Assembly: GCF_001687305.1 (NCBI RefSeq)
Contig: NZ_KV700385.1
Location: 540,523 to 604,522 of the forward strand
DNA: 64,000 bases
Source: Actinomyces vulturis
Lineage (GTDB): Bacteria > Actinomycetota > Actinomycetes > Actinomycetales > Actinomycetaceae
Direction: 5' to 3'
Shown here: positions 33,710 through 42,867 of the stretch, one piece after another
Layout of the letters: the number at the start of each line of letters is the position of its first letter
How positions within the stretch are numbered: the first letter of the stretch is position 1
Translations under genes and position numbers: made by a program
Notes under the pieces: model-generated
What the model saw: only the letters and a program-made list of their open reading frames with translations
Told to the model about the DNA's origin: nothing
Databases searched by the model: none

Positions 33710-34458
33710 TGACTGACACCACCCCCTCCACTGCTTCTCAGCCCATTCGCCTTCTCCAGCTTTACCCCCGTGACATGAACATTTACGGGGACTGGGGCAA
33801 CACTCTTGTCCTGAAAAAGCGCCTAGAGTGGCACGGTTACGACGTAAACCTACTCACCTACGATCCCGGTGATGAACTGCCTGATGAGGTAGATCTTATT
33901 ACCGGTGGTGGTGGTCAAGACTCTGGTCAAGAGCGCATCAAAGAAGATCTCTTACGTATCGCCCCCACACTGCACCGTTGGGCTGACGAAGGCGTACCGA
34001 TGCTCATGATTTGTGGCCTGTACCAACTCTTCGGCCATAAGTTCATCACCACTACTGGCTCAGAAATTCCCGGCATTGGAATCCTGGATGCCACCACACG
34101 CGCCGGCAATGGCCGGCTCATCGGTAACATCACCTTACAGTGTCCCGGCTTTGGCATGGTCGTGGGCTACGAAAACCACTCCGGCCTTACCACCCTGGGG
34201 CCTACCTCCAAGCCTTTTGGCACGGTGAGTATGGGTGATGGCAACAATGGCTCTGACAAGACTGAGGGGGCCCGGACAAACAACGTCATTGGCACCTACC
34301 TGCACGGCTCGATCCTGCCGAAGAACCCCGCCGTAGCGGATTGGCTCATTGAGAAGGCAGTTGAGCACCGTATGGGCCCCGGCTCTTTTACCCCAAAGAA
34401 TCTCGATGACTCGTGGGCTGATCATGCGCGTCAAGTTGCCGCTAACCGCCCCCGATAA
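33709..34458 (+). CDS. gatD: GatD, glutamine amidotransferase subunit of lipid II amidation
   Basis: 249 residues, class I CobB/CobQ-like. It opens with LLQLYPRDMNIYGDWGNTLVL. The catalytic Cys lies in PMLMICGLYQLFG and the His in GTYLHGSILPKNP. It releases ammonia from glutamine for MurT. The gene order murT-gatD with overlap is standard in Gram-positive bacteria (Rv3712-Rv3713). Confidence 0.94.
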   Translation: MTDTTPSTASQPIRLLQLYPRDMNIYGDWGNTLVLKKRLEWHGYDVNLLTYDPGDELPDEVDLITGGGGQDSGQERIKEDLLRIAPTLHRWADEGVPMLMICGLYQLFGHKFITTTGSEIPGIGILDATTRAGNGRLIGNITLQCPGFGMVVGYENHSGLTTLGPTSKPFGTVSMGDGNNGSDKTEGARTNNVIGTYLHGSILPKNPAVADWLIEKAVEHRMGPGSFTPKNLDDSWADHARQVAANRPR

Positions 34459-34522
34459 TCCGTGATTCTTCAGGTCTTTTTCAGCATTTTCGGGACAATC
34501 GTCCCCTGCGCGTTTTCTCAGG

Positions 34523-34541
34523 CTTGGTTATGCTTACCTTA
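34523..34541. promoter_or_regulatory. DtxR/IdeR-like iron box upstream of feoA
   Basis: The 19 bases at this position match the consensus TTAGGTTAGGCTAACCTAA at 14 positions, with the core GGTTA and TTACC well placed. It lies about 90 bases before feoA, so iron-dependent repression of feoAB is likely. Confidence 0.7.
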
Positions 34542-34632
34542 CTTAAATAGATGAGATTAGCGTGCCTTAATGCACCGGAGTGATTGGTGGTCAGCACGCT
34601 GTCCCACATTCACCATAGGCAAGGCGCAATTC

Positions 34633-34887
34633 ATGACTCCGTCATCGGTAACTCCCCTGGCCTCACTGCGGCCTGGAACTCGTGCACGTATTAGTGCAAT
34701 CTCCGAAGATGCTCACCCCAAGCTCGTTTCCCGCCTCACCTCCCTTGGTTTTGTTCCTGGACGCACCGTGGAAGTGATCCGCCGCGCGCCGCTGGGCGAT
34801 CCAGTCCTCTACCTCATCGCGGACTACGAAATTGCCCTGCGTAAGACTGACGCCTCCCTGATTCTGACCGAAGAGACTCAAGCATGA
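34633..34887 (+). CDS. feoA: FeoA, small SH3-like partner of ferrous iron transport
   Basis: 84 residues from ATG at 34633, with AAGGCG upstream; an ATG at 34570 lies in frame but has no support. The single FeoA domain reads LASLRPGTRARISAI and LTSLGFVPGRTVEVIRRAPLGDPVLYLIADYEIALRK. FeoA is a cytoplasmic protein needed for FeoB function. Its stop overlaps the feoB start by 4 bases. A DtxR/IdeR-like box lies upstream. Confidence 0.92.
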   Translation: MTPSSVTPLASLRPGTRARISAISEDAHPKLVSRLTSLGFVPGRTVEVIRRAPLGDPVLYLIADYEIALRKTDASLILTEETQA

Positions 34888-37046
34888 GCACCACACCGTC
34901 CTCTGAACATACTCACCTCCCCCTTATTGCTACCAACGACGAATCCTCGTTGGAGCCCTCCTCTTCCTGTTGCAAAGGTGACGGCGGCGGCGCCTGTCAC
35001 TGCTCCTCCAGTTCTTCAAAAATCGACCCAACCAACATCCGTGTTGCTCTAGCGGGCGCACCCAACGCCGGTAAGACCAGCATCTATAACGCGCTGACTG
35101 GTTTGCGTGCTCGCACTGGCAACTACCCCGGCGTCACCGTGGCTCGTTCCATGGGTACGGCCTCTACCCCAAACGGTCCTGTCACCATCGAGGATCTTCC
35201 CGGCGCCTACTCGCTCAACCCCATCAGCCCGGACGAGCACATTGTGCGTGAAGTTCTCACCGGCCATTGCAAAGAGATCGATGCGCCCGACGCATTGATC
35301 GTCGTGGTGGACTCCACCACCATCAGCCGTGGCCTGAACTTCGTAGCCCAGGCCCTGGCATTAAATCTGCCCACCTGCCTAGCCGTCACTATGACCGACG
35401 AGCTCACCTCCCGCGCTGGACGCCTCGATGTAGATGCCCTGGGCGAAGCCCTGGGTATCCCAGCTGTACGTGTCATTGGTAACCGTTCTACCGGCATTCC
35501 GCAGTTACGTGAGAAGTTGGCTCACATCGATGAGTGGACCCGCTCTCCTATTACACCTCCCACAGATCCGGTGGAGTTGGCTTCGTGGAGTGAGTCGATC
35601 CTTGAAGCTGCCGATTTCGTGGCCCCTCACGAGGATCATGCCACCGCCGTCATCGACAAGGTGCTCCTCCACCCTGTCTCGGGAACCATTGTGTTCTTCG
35701 CGGTGATGTACATCTTCTTCCAGTCAATCTTCGCCTGGGCAGCCCCGTTGCAAGGATTCATTGAAGATGGCTTCGGCGCTTTGGGGGACTTTATCCATGG
35801 CGCACTGGATTCTTCTCACCCACTTCTTGCTGGTCTACTAGCCGATGGTCTCGTGGGTGGCGTAGGTGGCGTACTTGTGTTCGTCCCACAGATCGTCATC
35901 ATGTTCTTGCTCATCGCTCTATTAGAGGGAGTGGGCTACATGTCCCGCGCAGCTTTCCTCATGGACCGGGTGATGGCCAAGGCTGGGCTTGAGGGACGTG
36001 CATTTGTAGCGATGCTCTCCTCATTCGCCTGCGCAATTCCGGGCATTATGGCTACTCGTACCTTACCGAGCGCCAAGGATCGCCTGGCCACCATGCTGTC
36101 AGCCCCCTTAATGACTTGTTCAGCTCGTCTGCCCGTGTACCTCATCATGGTTTCTCTCTTAGTGGACCAGAACGCACGCTTTGGCCCTTTCGGTGCTCGA
36201 GGAACAATCATGTTCTTGCTCTATTTCGGTGGCGCCGTAGCCGCTATGGGCGCAGCCTGGGTGGTCAAGCACATTACTGACCGTGGCGGCGTCCTCTTGC
36301 CTTTCTATATGGAGATGCCTCCGTACCGCCTTCCTCGTCCCAAGACTGTCCTCATGATGGTCTGGGATGCTTGCAAGGGTTTCTTAAAGAAAGCCGGTAC
36401 GATCATTACCGTCACCACCATTGTTCTGTGGGTTCTGCTGAACGTTCCGCTACGCTCTGATGCTGATTTCGATGCCTACTGCGCCTCAGATAAGGAATGT
36501 TCCGCTATCTCTCAGGCTATTGAGGATCCTGATCAGTCCACCATCCTTAATGACGATGGTGAGGTCATCACTGATTCTGAGGAACTAGATACCCTCCTGG
36601 ACGCCCAGCAGACCCGCTACGTGATGAACAATTCCTACGGCGCTGCCATTGGTCGCGCAGTTGACCCGATTTTCGAGCCTCTCGGCTTCGATTGGCGTAT
36701 CAATGTGGCCATCTTGTCCTCGCTGGCCGCACGCGAAACTTTCGTTGCCACCTTGGGGCAGATTGCCGCTGCTGCTGATCCTGAGGAGCCGGCAGTCGCT
36801 CTGACGAATATGACCTACCAGCGTGACACGATCACGAATAAGGCGGGCGATCCCTTGTTCAACCCTGCCACGGTGACTTCGATTCTCGTGTTTTTCATGT
36901 TCGCAATGCAGTGTATGGCCACGGCTGGCGCAATGCGCCGTGAATCGGGTTCCTGGAAGTGGCCTGCTATTGCCTACGGGTACATGTTTGTATTGGCGTG
37001 GGTTGCTGCAGCACTCTCCCGTGCTGTAGTTGCCGCGTTAATGTAG
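34884..37046 (+). CDS. feoB: FeoB ferrous iron transporter with cysteine-rich N-terminus
   Basis: 720 residues. The G domain has GAPNAGKTS (58-66), TGNYPGVTV (switch region) and VTMTDE near the G4 position. A helical domain and about nine membrane segments follow, with the Gate motifs ACAIPGIMATR and SSLAARETFVATLGQI. Before the G domain is a short Ser/Cys/Gly segment with C29, C30, C38 and C40 and His39, a potential metal-binding tail. It imports Fe2+ across the membrane. It is coupled to feoA and followed by an Nfu-type gene. Confidence 0.94.
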   Translation: MSTTPSSEHTHLPLIATNDESSLEPSSSCCKGDGGGACHCSSSSSKIDPTNIRVALAGAPNAGKTSIYNALTGLRARTGNYPGVTVARSMGTASTPNGPVTIEDLPGAYSLNPISPDEHIVREVLTGHCKEIDAPDALIVVVDSTTISRGLNFVAQALALNLPTCLAVTMTDELTSRAGRLDVDALGEALGIPAVRVIGNRSTGIPQLREKLAHIDEWTRSPITPPTDPVELASWSESILEAADFVAPHEDHATAVIDKVLLHPVSGTIVFFAVMYIFFQSIFAWAAPLQGFIEDGFGALGDFIHGALDSSHPLLAGLLADGLVGGVGGVLVFVPQIVIMFLLIALLEGVGYMSRAAFLMDRVMAKAGLEGRAFVAMLSSFACAIPGIMATRTLPSAKDRLATMLSAPLMTCSARLPVYLIMVSLLVDQNARFGPFGARGTIMFLLYFGGAVAAMGAAWVVKHITDRGGVLLPFYMEMPPYRLPRPKTVLMMVWDACKGFLKKAGTIITVTTIVLWVLLNVPLRSDADFDAYCASDKECSAISQAIEDPDQSTILNDDGEVITDSEELDTLLDAQQTRYVMNNSYGAAIGRAVDPIFEPLGFDWRINVAILSSLAARETFVATLGQIAAAADPEEPAVALTNMTYQRDTITNKAGDPLFNPATVTSILVFFMFAMQCMATAGAMRRESGSWKWPAIAYGYMFVLAWVAAALSRAVVAALM

Positions 37047-37052
37047 TCTTCG

Positions 37053-37670
37053 ATGCCTGTTGTTCCTACTCACCCTCGCGCCACCGCTGATCCTGCGGTT
37101 CTTCAGTGGGTGATTCCGGCTGGCCATTTACCTTGTCGTGGGCCTGTCACGAAGGCCCCTGCACTTCTCCAGACTCTCCTTGATGAGCATATTCTCGACG
37201 CCGTGGTGGTGCGTTCCGGCAGCATCCTCACTGTTCTGTCTCCTGGATTGTCATGGAGTAACGAAGGTGGACGTGTTCGTGGCGCAATAGTGGATGGTCT
37301 TGGCGTGCCACACCTGTGGCATGCCGATTCGCCAGCTGAGGAAGGGGCCAAAGTATCAGATCGTTCTTCTGGTCTTGGGAAGGACCCAAATACTCCCCAC
37401 ACTTTAGTTTCTGATTCCTATGGCGGCACCTCGCCAGATGAGGTGCTGTTCGATGAGGCGAGGGAACTTGCCCAAGGCTCTCTCGGAGCATTCATTGCCT
37501 CGCATGGTGGTCACATTGACGTGCTTAATGTCAGTGATGGCGTAGTGAGTATTCGCTTAACCGGACAATGCTCTGATTGTCCTGCCGCCATGGTGACGAT
37601 GAAGGTGCGTTTTGAACGCCAACTGCGTCGACGCTGTTCCTGGCTGGTTGAGGTTATTCGGGTTGACTAA
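37053..37670 (+). CDS. nfu: Nfu/NifU-type iron-sulfur scaffold
   Basis: 205 residues. The N-terminal ~85 residues resemble the Nfu_N domain (DPAVLQWVIPAGHL and DAVVVRSGSILTVL). A variable linker follows. The C-terminal NifU domain has GGHIDVLNVSDGVVSIRLTGQCSDCPAA with the cluster-binding CxxC. It carries and delivers Fe-S clusters. It starts 6 bases after feoB, so iron import and cluster assembly seem to be cotranscribed. No ribosome site stands out, which suggests coupling to feoB translation. Confidence 0.88.
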   Translation: MPVVPTHPRATADPAVLQWVIPAGHLPCRGPVTKAPALLQTLLDEHILDAVVVRSGSILTVLSPGLSWSNEGGRVRGAIVDGLGVPHLWHADSPAEEGAKVSDRSSGLGKDPNTPHTLVSDSYGGTSPDEVLFDEARELAQGSLGAFIASHGGHIDVLNVSDGVVSIRLTGQCSDCPAAMVTMKVRFERQLRRRCSWLVEVIRVD

Positions 37671-37679
37671 GGTTGAGTT

Positions 37680-38171
37680 ATGTCGACCCCAGAATTCATC
37701 CTCTCTTTACGCAAGAAAATTGGCCACGACCAACTTTGGCTCCCCGGCATAGGGGTTGTTATTTTCCGTAATGACGGACGAATTCTTCTCGGGCGCCGAT
37801 CAGATACCGGCAAGTGGTCAGTTATTTCCGGCATCCCTGAACCAGGGGAGCATCCCGGTCAGGCAGCGCGTCGCGAGTGCCTTGAAGAAACAGGCCTTGA
37901 GGTTGACCTTCTTGGGATCTGTATGGTTCGTGCTGAAGAGCCAATGGTTTTCCCTAATGGAGACCAATGTGTCTTCATGGATATTTGTTTCGTTGCGCAG
38001 ATCGATGAGTCTTTAGCTGACAACGCTCGAGTTAATGATGATGAATCATTGGAGGTGGGGTGGTTTGACCCCGATAACCTACCTTCCCCGCTCACTCAAA
38101 CAGCGCCATCGCGTATCACTGCAGCACGGGAATGGCTCATTAGTCCAGCACACCCTGTCAGGTTTCACTAA
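37680..38171 (+). CDS. Nudix hydrolase
   Basis: 163 residues. The Nudix box GIPEPGEHPGQAARRECLEETGLEV fits the GX5EX7REUXEEXGU pattern. GVVIFRNDGRILLGRR precedes it. Nudix enzymes hydrolyse nucleoside diphosphate-linked compounds, and the substrate cannot be told from sequence. It follows the Nfu gene by 9 bases and probably ends the feo transcript. Confidence 0.88.
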   Translation: MSTPEFILSLRKKIGHDQLWLPGIGVVIFRNDGRILLGRRSDTGKWSVISGIPEPGEHPGQAARRECLEETGLEVDLLGICMVRAEEPMVFPNGDQCVFMDICFVAQIDESLADNARVNDDESLEVGWFDPDNLPSPLTQTAPSRITAAREWLISPAHPVRFH

Positions 38172-38569
38172 CAATCACCATTAGTATTTTTTTCTTAAAA
38201 AATCACAACCGATAAACATGAGTTAACTCATATGTGACCTCATAGTCACTGAAGAAATATATGGCGTAGGACATAGAAGATCGCGACAGCATCCTTAAGT
38301 TTGTCGCAATAGACAAACTTACCGAACCCTCAATTCTAATTACTTAGAATTATCAATATTCACTGCGGGCTGTTTTCCGCACAATCTCGCGCTTTAGCGG
38401 CGGGAGAGTAAGAGTCAAGCAACCTACCCTCGACAATCTTCTTTGTCAAACCTAAAGAAGCATCACTTATCAGACAAGACTTTTTGTTCCTGCTAAGTTA
38501 TCGCACATTCTGATAACACCCTTTTGGTCACCCCCCGTCAACACGACCAACACCCATAAAGCAGGAACG
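38172..38569 (+). promoter_or_regulatory. Palindrome-rich 398-bp leader upstream of the Tat-exported protein gene
   Basis: No gene. Three inverted repeats occur within 134 bases. ATGAGTTAACTCAT (38218-38231) is a 14-bp palindrome. TAAGTTTGTC with its complement lies at 38296-38321 (6-base loop). AATTCTAA with its complement lies at 38332-38351 (4-base gap). GC-rich segments at about 38366-38450 could fold. The region is AT-richer than its surroundings. It may hold operators or a structured leader. Confidence 0.45.
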
Positions 38570-39337
38570 ATGCCTACCCTTCCCTTCACAACTTCTACAC
38601 CAGCACAAGGCGTTTCTCGTCGCACTATCGCTAAAGGCGCAGCCTGGTCCATTCCTGCCATCATCATGGCAAGCCCAGCCCCTGCCATAGCCTCATCCCA
38701 ATGCGAATCAAGCACCACCGAATGGCCCGCCGAAGGCGCTGGCGTAATCACCAGCAACGGTATTTCAGTCAGCGCTGTGGCCCTTGGCCGTACTCACCAG
38801 CGTCTAGGCAACATGACTGTTGCACGCCCCCAGTTTGCACTACCCAACACACAAAATAACGCCTTCACCACAGCAATCTTCCTTTGGCAAACCAAAGACA
38901 ACAGCAAAGGCCAGCGGATTACGCTAACCATTCCCGCAGGCGTCACCTGCGCAAAGTTCTATTTGTCCAACATTGACTCTGGCCGAGACCTAGGCCAATA
39001 TCGCGACGTCGTAGAGTTCGATACTCCCGGCGTCACCATGCGTGCAGTTCAAGAAGACGGTAGCGACCGCCTCGTCATTGACAACAGTAAACAAATTGCC
39101 ATGCAGGATAACTCTGTCACCCCGAACAAGGGAGATAGTTCCTACCCCATTTTCAAAAGCCCCCGCGGCACCGTTGAATGCACATGGTCCACTGAAAACC
39201 CGGATCAACCCCACACCATCGTGTTCCGCTACTACAACGGACTTAAACCGCTAAGCCCAAACAACGTCAACGCCAACTCCATGATGCTCTTGATTTCTAA
39301 CATCACTACGCAGAGCGGCAATAACTGTTCCTGCTAG
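38570..39337 (+). CDS. Tat-exported protein of unknown function
   Basis: 255 residues. A twin-arginine signal (VSRRTIAKGAAWSIPAIIMA) precedes a likely signal peptidase site at AIA-SS near residue 43. The mature part is beta-rich and has no recognised domain. Five cysteines occur: one near the new N-terminus, two in the middle, and a terminal CSC. No lipobox or sorting signal is seen, so the protein is probably secreted. AGGAACG precedes the ATG. It is a single gene flanked by a palindrome-rich leader and a strong terminator. I do not recognise the family. Confidence 0.75.
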   Translation: MPTLPFTTSTPAQGVSRRTIAKGAAWSIPAIIMASPAPAIASSQCESSTTEWPAEGAGVITSNGISVSAVALGRTHQRLGNMTVARPQFALPNTQNNAFTTAIFLWQTKDNSKGQRITLTIPAGVTCAKFYLSNIDSGRDLGQYRDVVEFDTPGVTMRAVQEDGSDRLVIDNSKQIAMQDNSVTPNKGDSSYPIFKSPRGTVECTWSTENPDQPHTIVFRYYNGLKPLSPNNVNANSMMLLISNITTQSGNNCSC

Positions 39338-39370
39338 TGCCATAAGTGTTCCAATGAGGGGGAACTACCA

Positions 39371-39406
39371 GGGTGGGGGCGCGTGCATACGCACGCGCCC
39401 CCACCC
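39371..39406. terminator. Terminator between convergent genes
   Basis: A 16-bp perfect GC-rich stem (GGGTGGGGGCGCGTGC) with a 4-base loop lies between the Tat-exported gene (plus) and chdC (minus). T-tracts are weak on both sides. Confidence 0.7.
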
Positions 39407-39442
39407 TCATTGACAAAAAGGTTCAGTAATATCCATCCCCCG

Positions 39443-40171
39443 TCAACGAGTAGGTTGACGCATTGCCCATTCTTCAGGTTCTACGCGCTGACCAGTAAAG
39501 AATGGCGTATCCACACGTACATGAAGGCGCGCCTCGGTGTAACGCTGATGATGAATGACGCCCTCAAGACGATCTAAAGAATCGGCTTCAAAGCCCAAAA
39601 TCCACTCATAATCACTCATACCGAAAGTCGCCAAAGTTGAGCCATTAACATCCGGATACTTGCTGAATCCGTTACGGCCGTGCTCGGCCATGATGCGGCT
39701 ACGTTCCTCAGGTTGAAGCAAGTACCAGTCATAGGAGCGGACGAAGGGGTAGACCATACACCATTCACGGGGGACCACACCGCCGAAGCATGCCGGAATA
39801 TGCTTGCGATTAAACTCTGCAGGAGTGTGAAGTCCCATGACGCTCCAAACAGGGGTAAGGTAACCACCCAACTCGCTGCGACGTAGGCGGTGGTATGCAT
39901 CCTGAAGCACACTGGGATCGTCATCAATCCACCACACCATGAGATCGGCGTCGGAGCGGAAACCACCAACGTCGTACCAACCGCGCGTTGTCACACCAGA
40001 GTCAGTCACATATTGCGCACTGAAGCTCGCAATGGTGTCGGCACGATCTGCCGGCAAGGGGCTCTCCAAGCGAAATACGGCCCACAGAGCATAATGATTA
40101 TTGTCGTTGACAGCATCGATATCCACGTGGGCGGCATCGCGCGGGTCGTGCTGGTAGTGCGATTCACTCAT
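39443..40171 (-). CDS. chdC: Coproheme decarboxylase (ChdC/HemQ)
   Basis: 242 residues of the chlorite dismutase-like family. Features include YDVGGFRSDADLMVWW, the Tyr-containing MVYPFVRSYDWYLL and MAEHGRNGF. It oxidatively decarboxylates coproheme to haem b, the last step of the coproporphyrin-dependent pathway of Gram-positive bacteria. GAAGGAG precedes the start, which lies inside the end of cpfC (8-base overlap). It is the last gene of the minus-strand haem operon hemA-cpfC-chdC. Confidence 0.92.
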   Translation of the reverse strand: MSESHYQHDPRDAAHVDIDAVNDNNHYALWAVFRLESPLPADRADTIASFSAQYVTDSGVTTRGWYDVGGFRSDADLMVWWIDDDPSVLQDAYHRLRRSELGGYLTPVWSVMGLHTPAEFNRKHIPACFGGVVPREWCMVYPFVRSYDWYLLQPEERSRIMAEHGRNGFSKYPDVNGSTLATFGMSDYEWILGFEADSLDRLEGVIHHQRYTEARLHVRVDTPFFTGQRVEPEEWAMRQPTR

Positions 40172-41414
40172 GAGAGTTCTCCTTCATTGGTGCTATGACA
40201 TGAGGTTTCAGATCGTGCGTATTCCCGCGGTGATGAGTAATCGTGGTACACGCGCTTGCGGGGCAAACCGTATGGAAGGGTCCCCGACCAGTCACACTGG
40301 TGAGGTTCACATCCTCACCTCGGGCTAAAGCTGCGCGCTCAAGTAAACGATCCACCACAGACGTGATGAATGCAGGATTGTCCGCTGCAGTGGCAGCACG
40401 GCGGTAGGCCAAATGGTGGTCATGAGCTGTTTCCGCCGCCTCAGTATCGAGATCGAAAACTACTTCCATGTGGTCACAGATGAAACCAATAGGAGCTACG
40501 ATCACCGCGCGAATCTCAGGACTCTCGGCAGCAATCTGCTCAATCGCATCATTAACATCAGGTTCAAGCCACTTGGCCTGAGCCGGTCCCGAGCGAGAGC
40601 AATAGACCAATGAGTAATCGCAAACAGAGCGTTCCCGCATGCGCAAGCGAATCTCATCCATAAGCACTGTGGCGAGATCGTGATGCTGCTGAATGTAGGC
40701 AACTTCGCTATCCGCACTCGGTGCATCACCAAGATCAGTCTCATCACTACGAGGCGCACTACCTTTTTCCATGCCCAGAGGAATGGAATGAGTAACAAAA
40801 AGTAGAGCCACATCCTGCGACGCGATTCCCTCAGCGCACAAAGAGTCATAAGCATCAATGACAGCTTGGACATTGGCTTCAACGAAACCACTGGTGTTGA
40901 AGTAAGGGCGCACCTTATCGACATGCATCTGAATGGGGTGAACTCGCTCGGCAAGGCTCTCACCATTACGGGGTTCAAGTTTTTTTCCGGCTACATATGC
41001 GGTGGCTCGGTCAATATCCTCCCAGTACTGGCGGCATCCAGAGTATGACGCAAAAGCGCTGGTAGGAAGGCTGAGCACATGAGTGCGCCCCTCATCCGCC
41101 AGATTCGCCAGCGTGGCTGAGAGGAAAGGATGCCAGTTTCTGTTCCCCACCACGACAGGCACGTCAATTCCTCGACGTATTAATTCCTCAGCCACATCAC
41201 TGCGCAGTTGCTCTGTTTTTTCAATAATGGGTGAAACCCCATCCCAACGGTGATAGTGACCCGCGACTTCTATCAGTCGCTCATCAGGGATACCTCGGCC
41301 GAAAGTGGCGTTTCGCATGAACGGTAGTACCGCATCTGGCCCATCAGGGCCACCATAAGAAGTGATGACAACGGCCTGATAGGGGGCGATCGTTTCCTGG
41401 TTAGTTCGTGTCAT
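40164..41414 (-). CDS. cpfC: Coproporphyrin ferrochelatase (CpfC/HemH)
   Basis: 416 residues. It contains VVITSYGGPDGPDAVLPFMRN, the catalytic-His segment FVTHSIPLGM, YCSRSGPAQAKWLEPDVNDAI and APIGFICDHMEVVFDLDTEA. SGCRQYWEDI and the C-terminal CPASAC supply cysteines where actinobacterial ferrochelatases bind a 2Fe-2S cluster. It inserts Fe2+ into coproporphyrin III. It overlaps hemA by 4 bases (ATGA). Confidence 0.93.
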   Translation of the reverse strand: MTRTNQETIAPYQAVVITSYGGPDGPDAVLPFMRNATFGRGIPDERLIEVAGHYHRWDGVSPIIEKTEQLRSDVAEELIRRGIDVPVVVGNRNWHPFLSATLANLADEGRTHVLSLPTSAFASYSGCRQYWEDIDRATAYVAGKKLEPRNGESLAERVHPIQMHVDKVRPYFNTSGFVEANVQAVIDAYDSLCAEGIASQDVALLFVTHSIPLGMEKGSAPRSDETDLGDAPSADSEVAYIQQHHDLATVLMDEIRLRMRERSVCDYSLVYCSRSGPAQAKWLEPDVNDAIEQIAAESPEIRAVIVAPIGFICDHMEVVFDLDTEAAETAHDHHLAYRRAATAADNPAFITSVVDRLLERAALARGEDVNLTSVTGRGPFHTVCPASACTTITHHRGNTHDLKPHVIAPMKENSHE

Positions 41415-42850
41415 CGTCCTGCTTTCATTTGGGTAACGGCATGAATGGTGCAGTCGTCTCTTTCATGGAAGTGGGGCACGGAGCCAGGGGTTGGTTGTGA
41501 ATGAGCGTTATCAATATCGATCCCCATAACGAGTTTGAGTGCACGCATGTAATCGTCGATATAGCCCTCGCGTCCTGCTTGTTTTGCCAACACAGTGGGG
41601 TGATGAAGGAGACGCCCAGCGATACGGCGAAGTGCCCGGTCAGCGTCATGAAGAGCAATCATAGGCGCGTCCTGCCCGGGCGGAGAGACGGCATGAGCAG
41701 CCAGGGATTGACGTTCTTCCTCCACCACAGCAGCAACATAGTCACGAATAGCAATGACAACCGGATCAGCCTGACGCGCTGACAGGTCTTGAAGGAAGGC
41801 GTCAAGCCCTTCTTCGAGTAGCGCTTGAGCCTGGGAAATGTCATCGCGGCGGACCGGGCCAATGAAGCGCTGAATGTCAGCTAATCCCACATAGTCCACG
41901 TGGTGCATACCCACCACATCGGCAGCAGTATCAGGGCGAAGCGCGAGGTCAAGAATGTGCAATGGTCCCTGCGATTGGGGGCGAATGGAAAGACCTTGGG
42001 TGGTGAGATCCCGAGTAATGATGGGCTGGCCAAGTCCACGGCAGGTCACCACAAGATCGCTGGCAGCTAAGGCAGGGATAAGTTCATCCTCGCATATCAC
42101 GCTGAGGCCACGCCCTTGAGCAAAGCGCTCAGCACGCTGCGATTGGGAATACACACTAATGCGCTGAGCACCCATCTCACGCAGGTGCGTCACGGTGGCA
42201 CCTGCGTAAGCACCTGTTCCCACAACAAGAATGCGGTCATGAGGATTAAGGGTTGTGCGGCCCATGTGCTGAAGGGAGATCTCGAGCCCTACGCCCACCA
42301 CAGAGCGGCCAAGGGATGCCAAGGTAGTGTTGCGAGCAATACGCCTGGAACATGCACTGGCATGATCGACAGCTCGACCCAAGTCACAACTGAGAGTGCC
42401 TTCTTGAGCGGCTAATGTTGCTGCGCGCCGCACTTGACCAGCGATTTCACGTTCGCCAATCACCATTGATTCCAAACCTGCAGTGGTGGCGAAAAGATGG
42501 CGGAGTGCTTCCACGCCACTGCGATGGTGAAGCGTTGTGGCTTCAGTTCCCAGAATTCCGGCTACTGCTGGAGCGAGTTCGTTGGGCACCTGACGTACGG
42601 CGCTGGTCGCGCTACCACCGCTATGAACGTGTTCGTCACACCTGTAGGGGTTTTGCGAACCTCCGGCTGCACCACGCTGATCATCATGGTCAAGGTAGAG
42701 GGCCAGTCGGTTGCAGGTGTGCAGGACCATGGCACCGCGCACGCTCGGCAAAGCACGCAGCGTGGTACCAAGCCCGCTAGTAGTTGCTGCGAGGTGAGCA
42801 ACGCACTCTAGGCCGTCACGATGGTCAACGTAAAACACATGAATTGTCAC
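41411..42850 (-). CDS. hemA: Glutamyl-tRNA reductase
   Basis: 479 residues. The catalytic Cys lies in MVLHTCNRLALYLD. The motif GLESMVIGEREIAGQVRRA follows, and the NADPH domain has ILVVGTGAYAGATV. The C-terminal dimerisation helix is present. It reduces Glu-tRNA to glutamate semialdehyde, the first committed step, and heads the minus-strand haem operon, divergent from hemE. The only enzyme of 5-aminolevulinate formation not in the window is glutamyl-tRNA synthetase. Confidence 0.94.
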   Translation of the reverse strand: MTIHVFYVDHRDGLECVAHLAATTSGLGTTLRALPSVRGAMVLHTCNRLALYLDHDDQRGAAGGSQNPYRCDEHVHSGGSATSAVRQVPNELAPAVAGILGTEATTLHHRSGVEALRHLFATTAGLESMVIGEREIAGQVRRAATLAAQEGTLSCDLGRAVDHASACSRRIARNTTLASLGRSVVGVGLEISLQHMGRTTLNPHDRILVVGTGAYAGATVTHLREMGAQRISVYSQSQRAERFAQGRGLSVICEDELIPALAASDLVVTCRGLGQPIITRDLTTQGLSIRPQSQGPLHILDLALRPDTAADVVGMHHVDYVGLADIQRFIGPVRRDDISQAQALLEEGLDAFLQDLSARQADPVVIAIRDYVAAVVEEERQSLAAHAVSPPGQDAPMIALHDADRALRRIAGRLLHHPTVLAKQAGREGYIDDYMRALKLVMGIDIDNAHSQPTPGSVPHFHERDDCTIHAVTQMKAGR

Positions 42851-42867
42851 AACGGCTATATTTAAGC

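Noticed and set aside
38350-38569. Known riboswitch (c-di-AMP or c-di-GMP class) before the Tat-exported gene
   Set aside because: I looked for conserved core motifs and did not find them. Only generic GC-rich pairing potential was seen.
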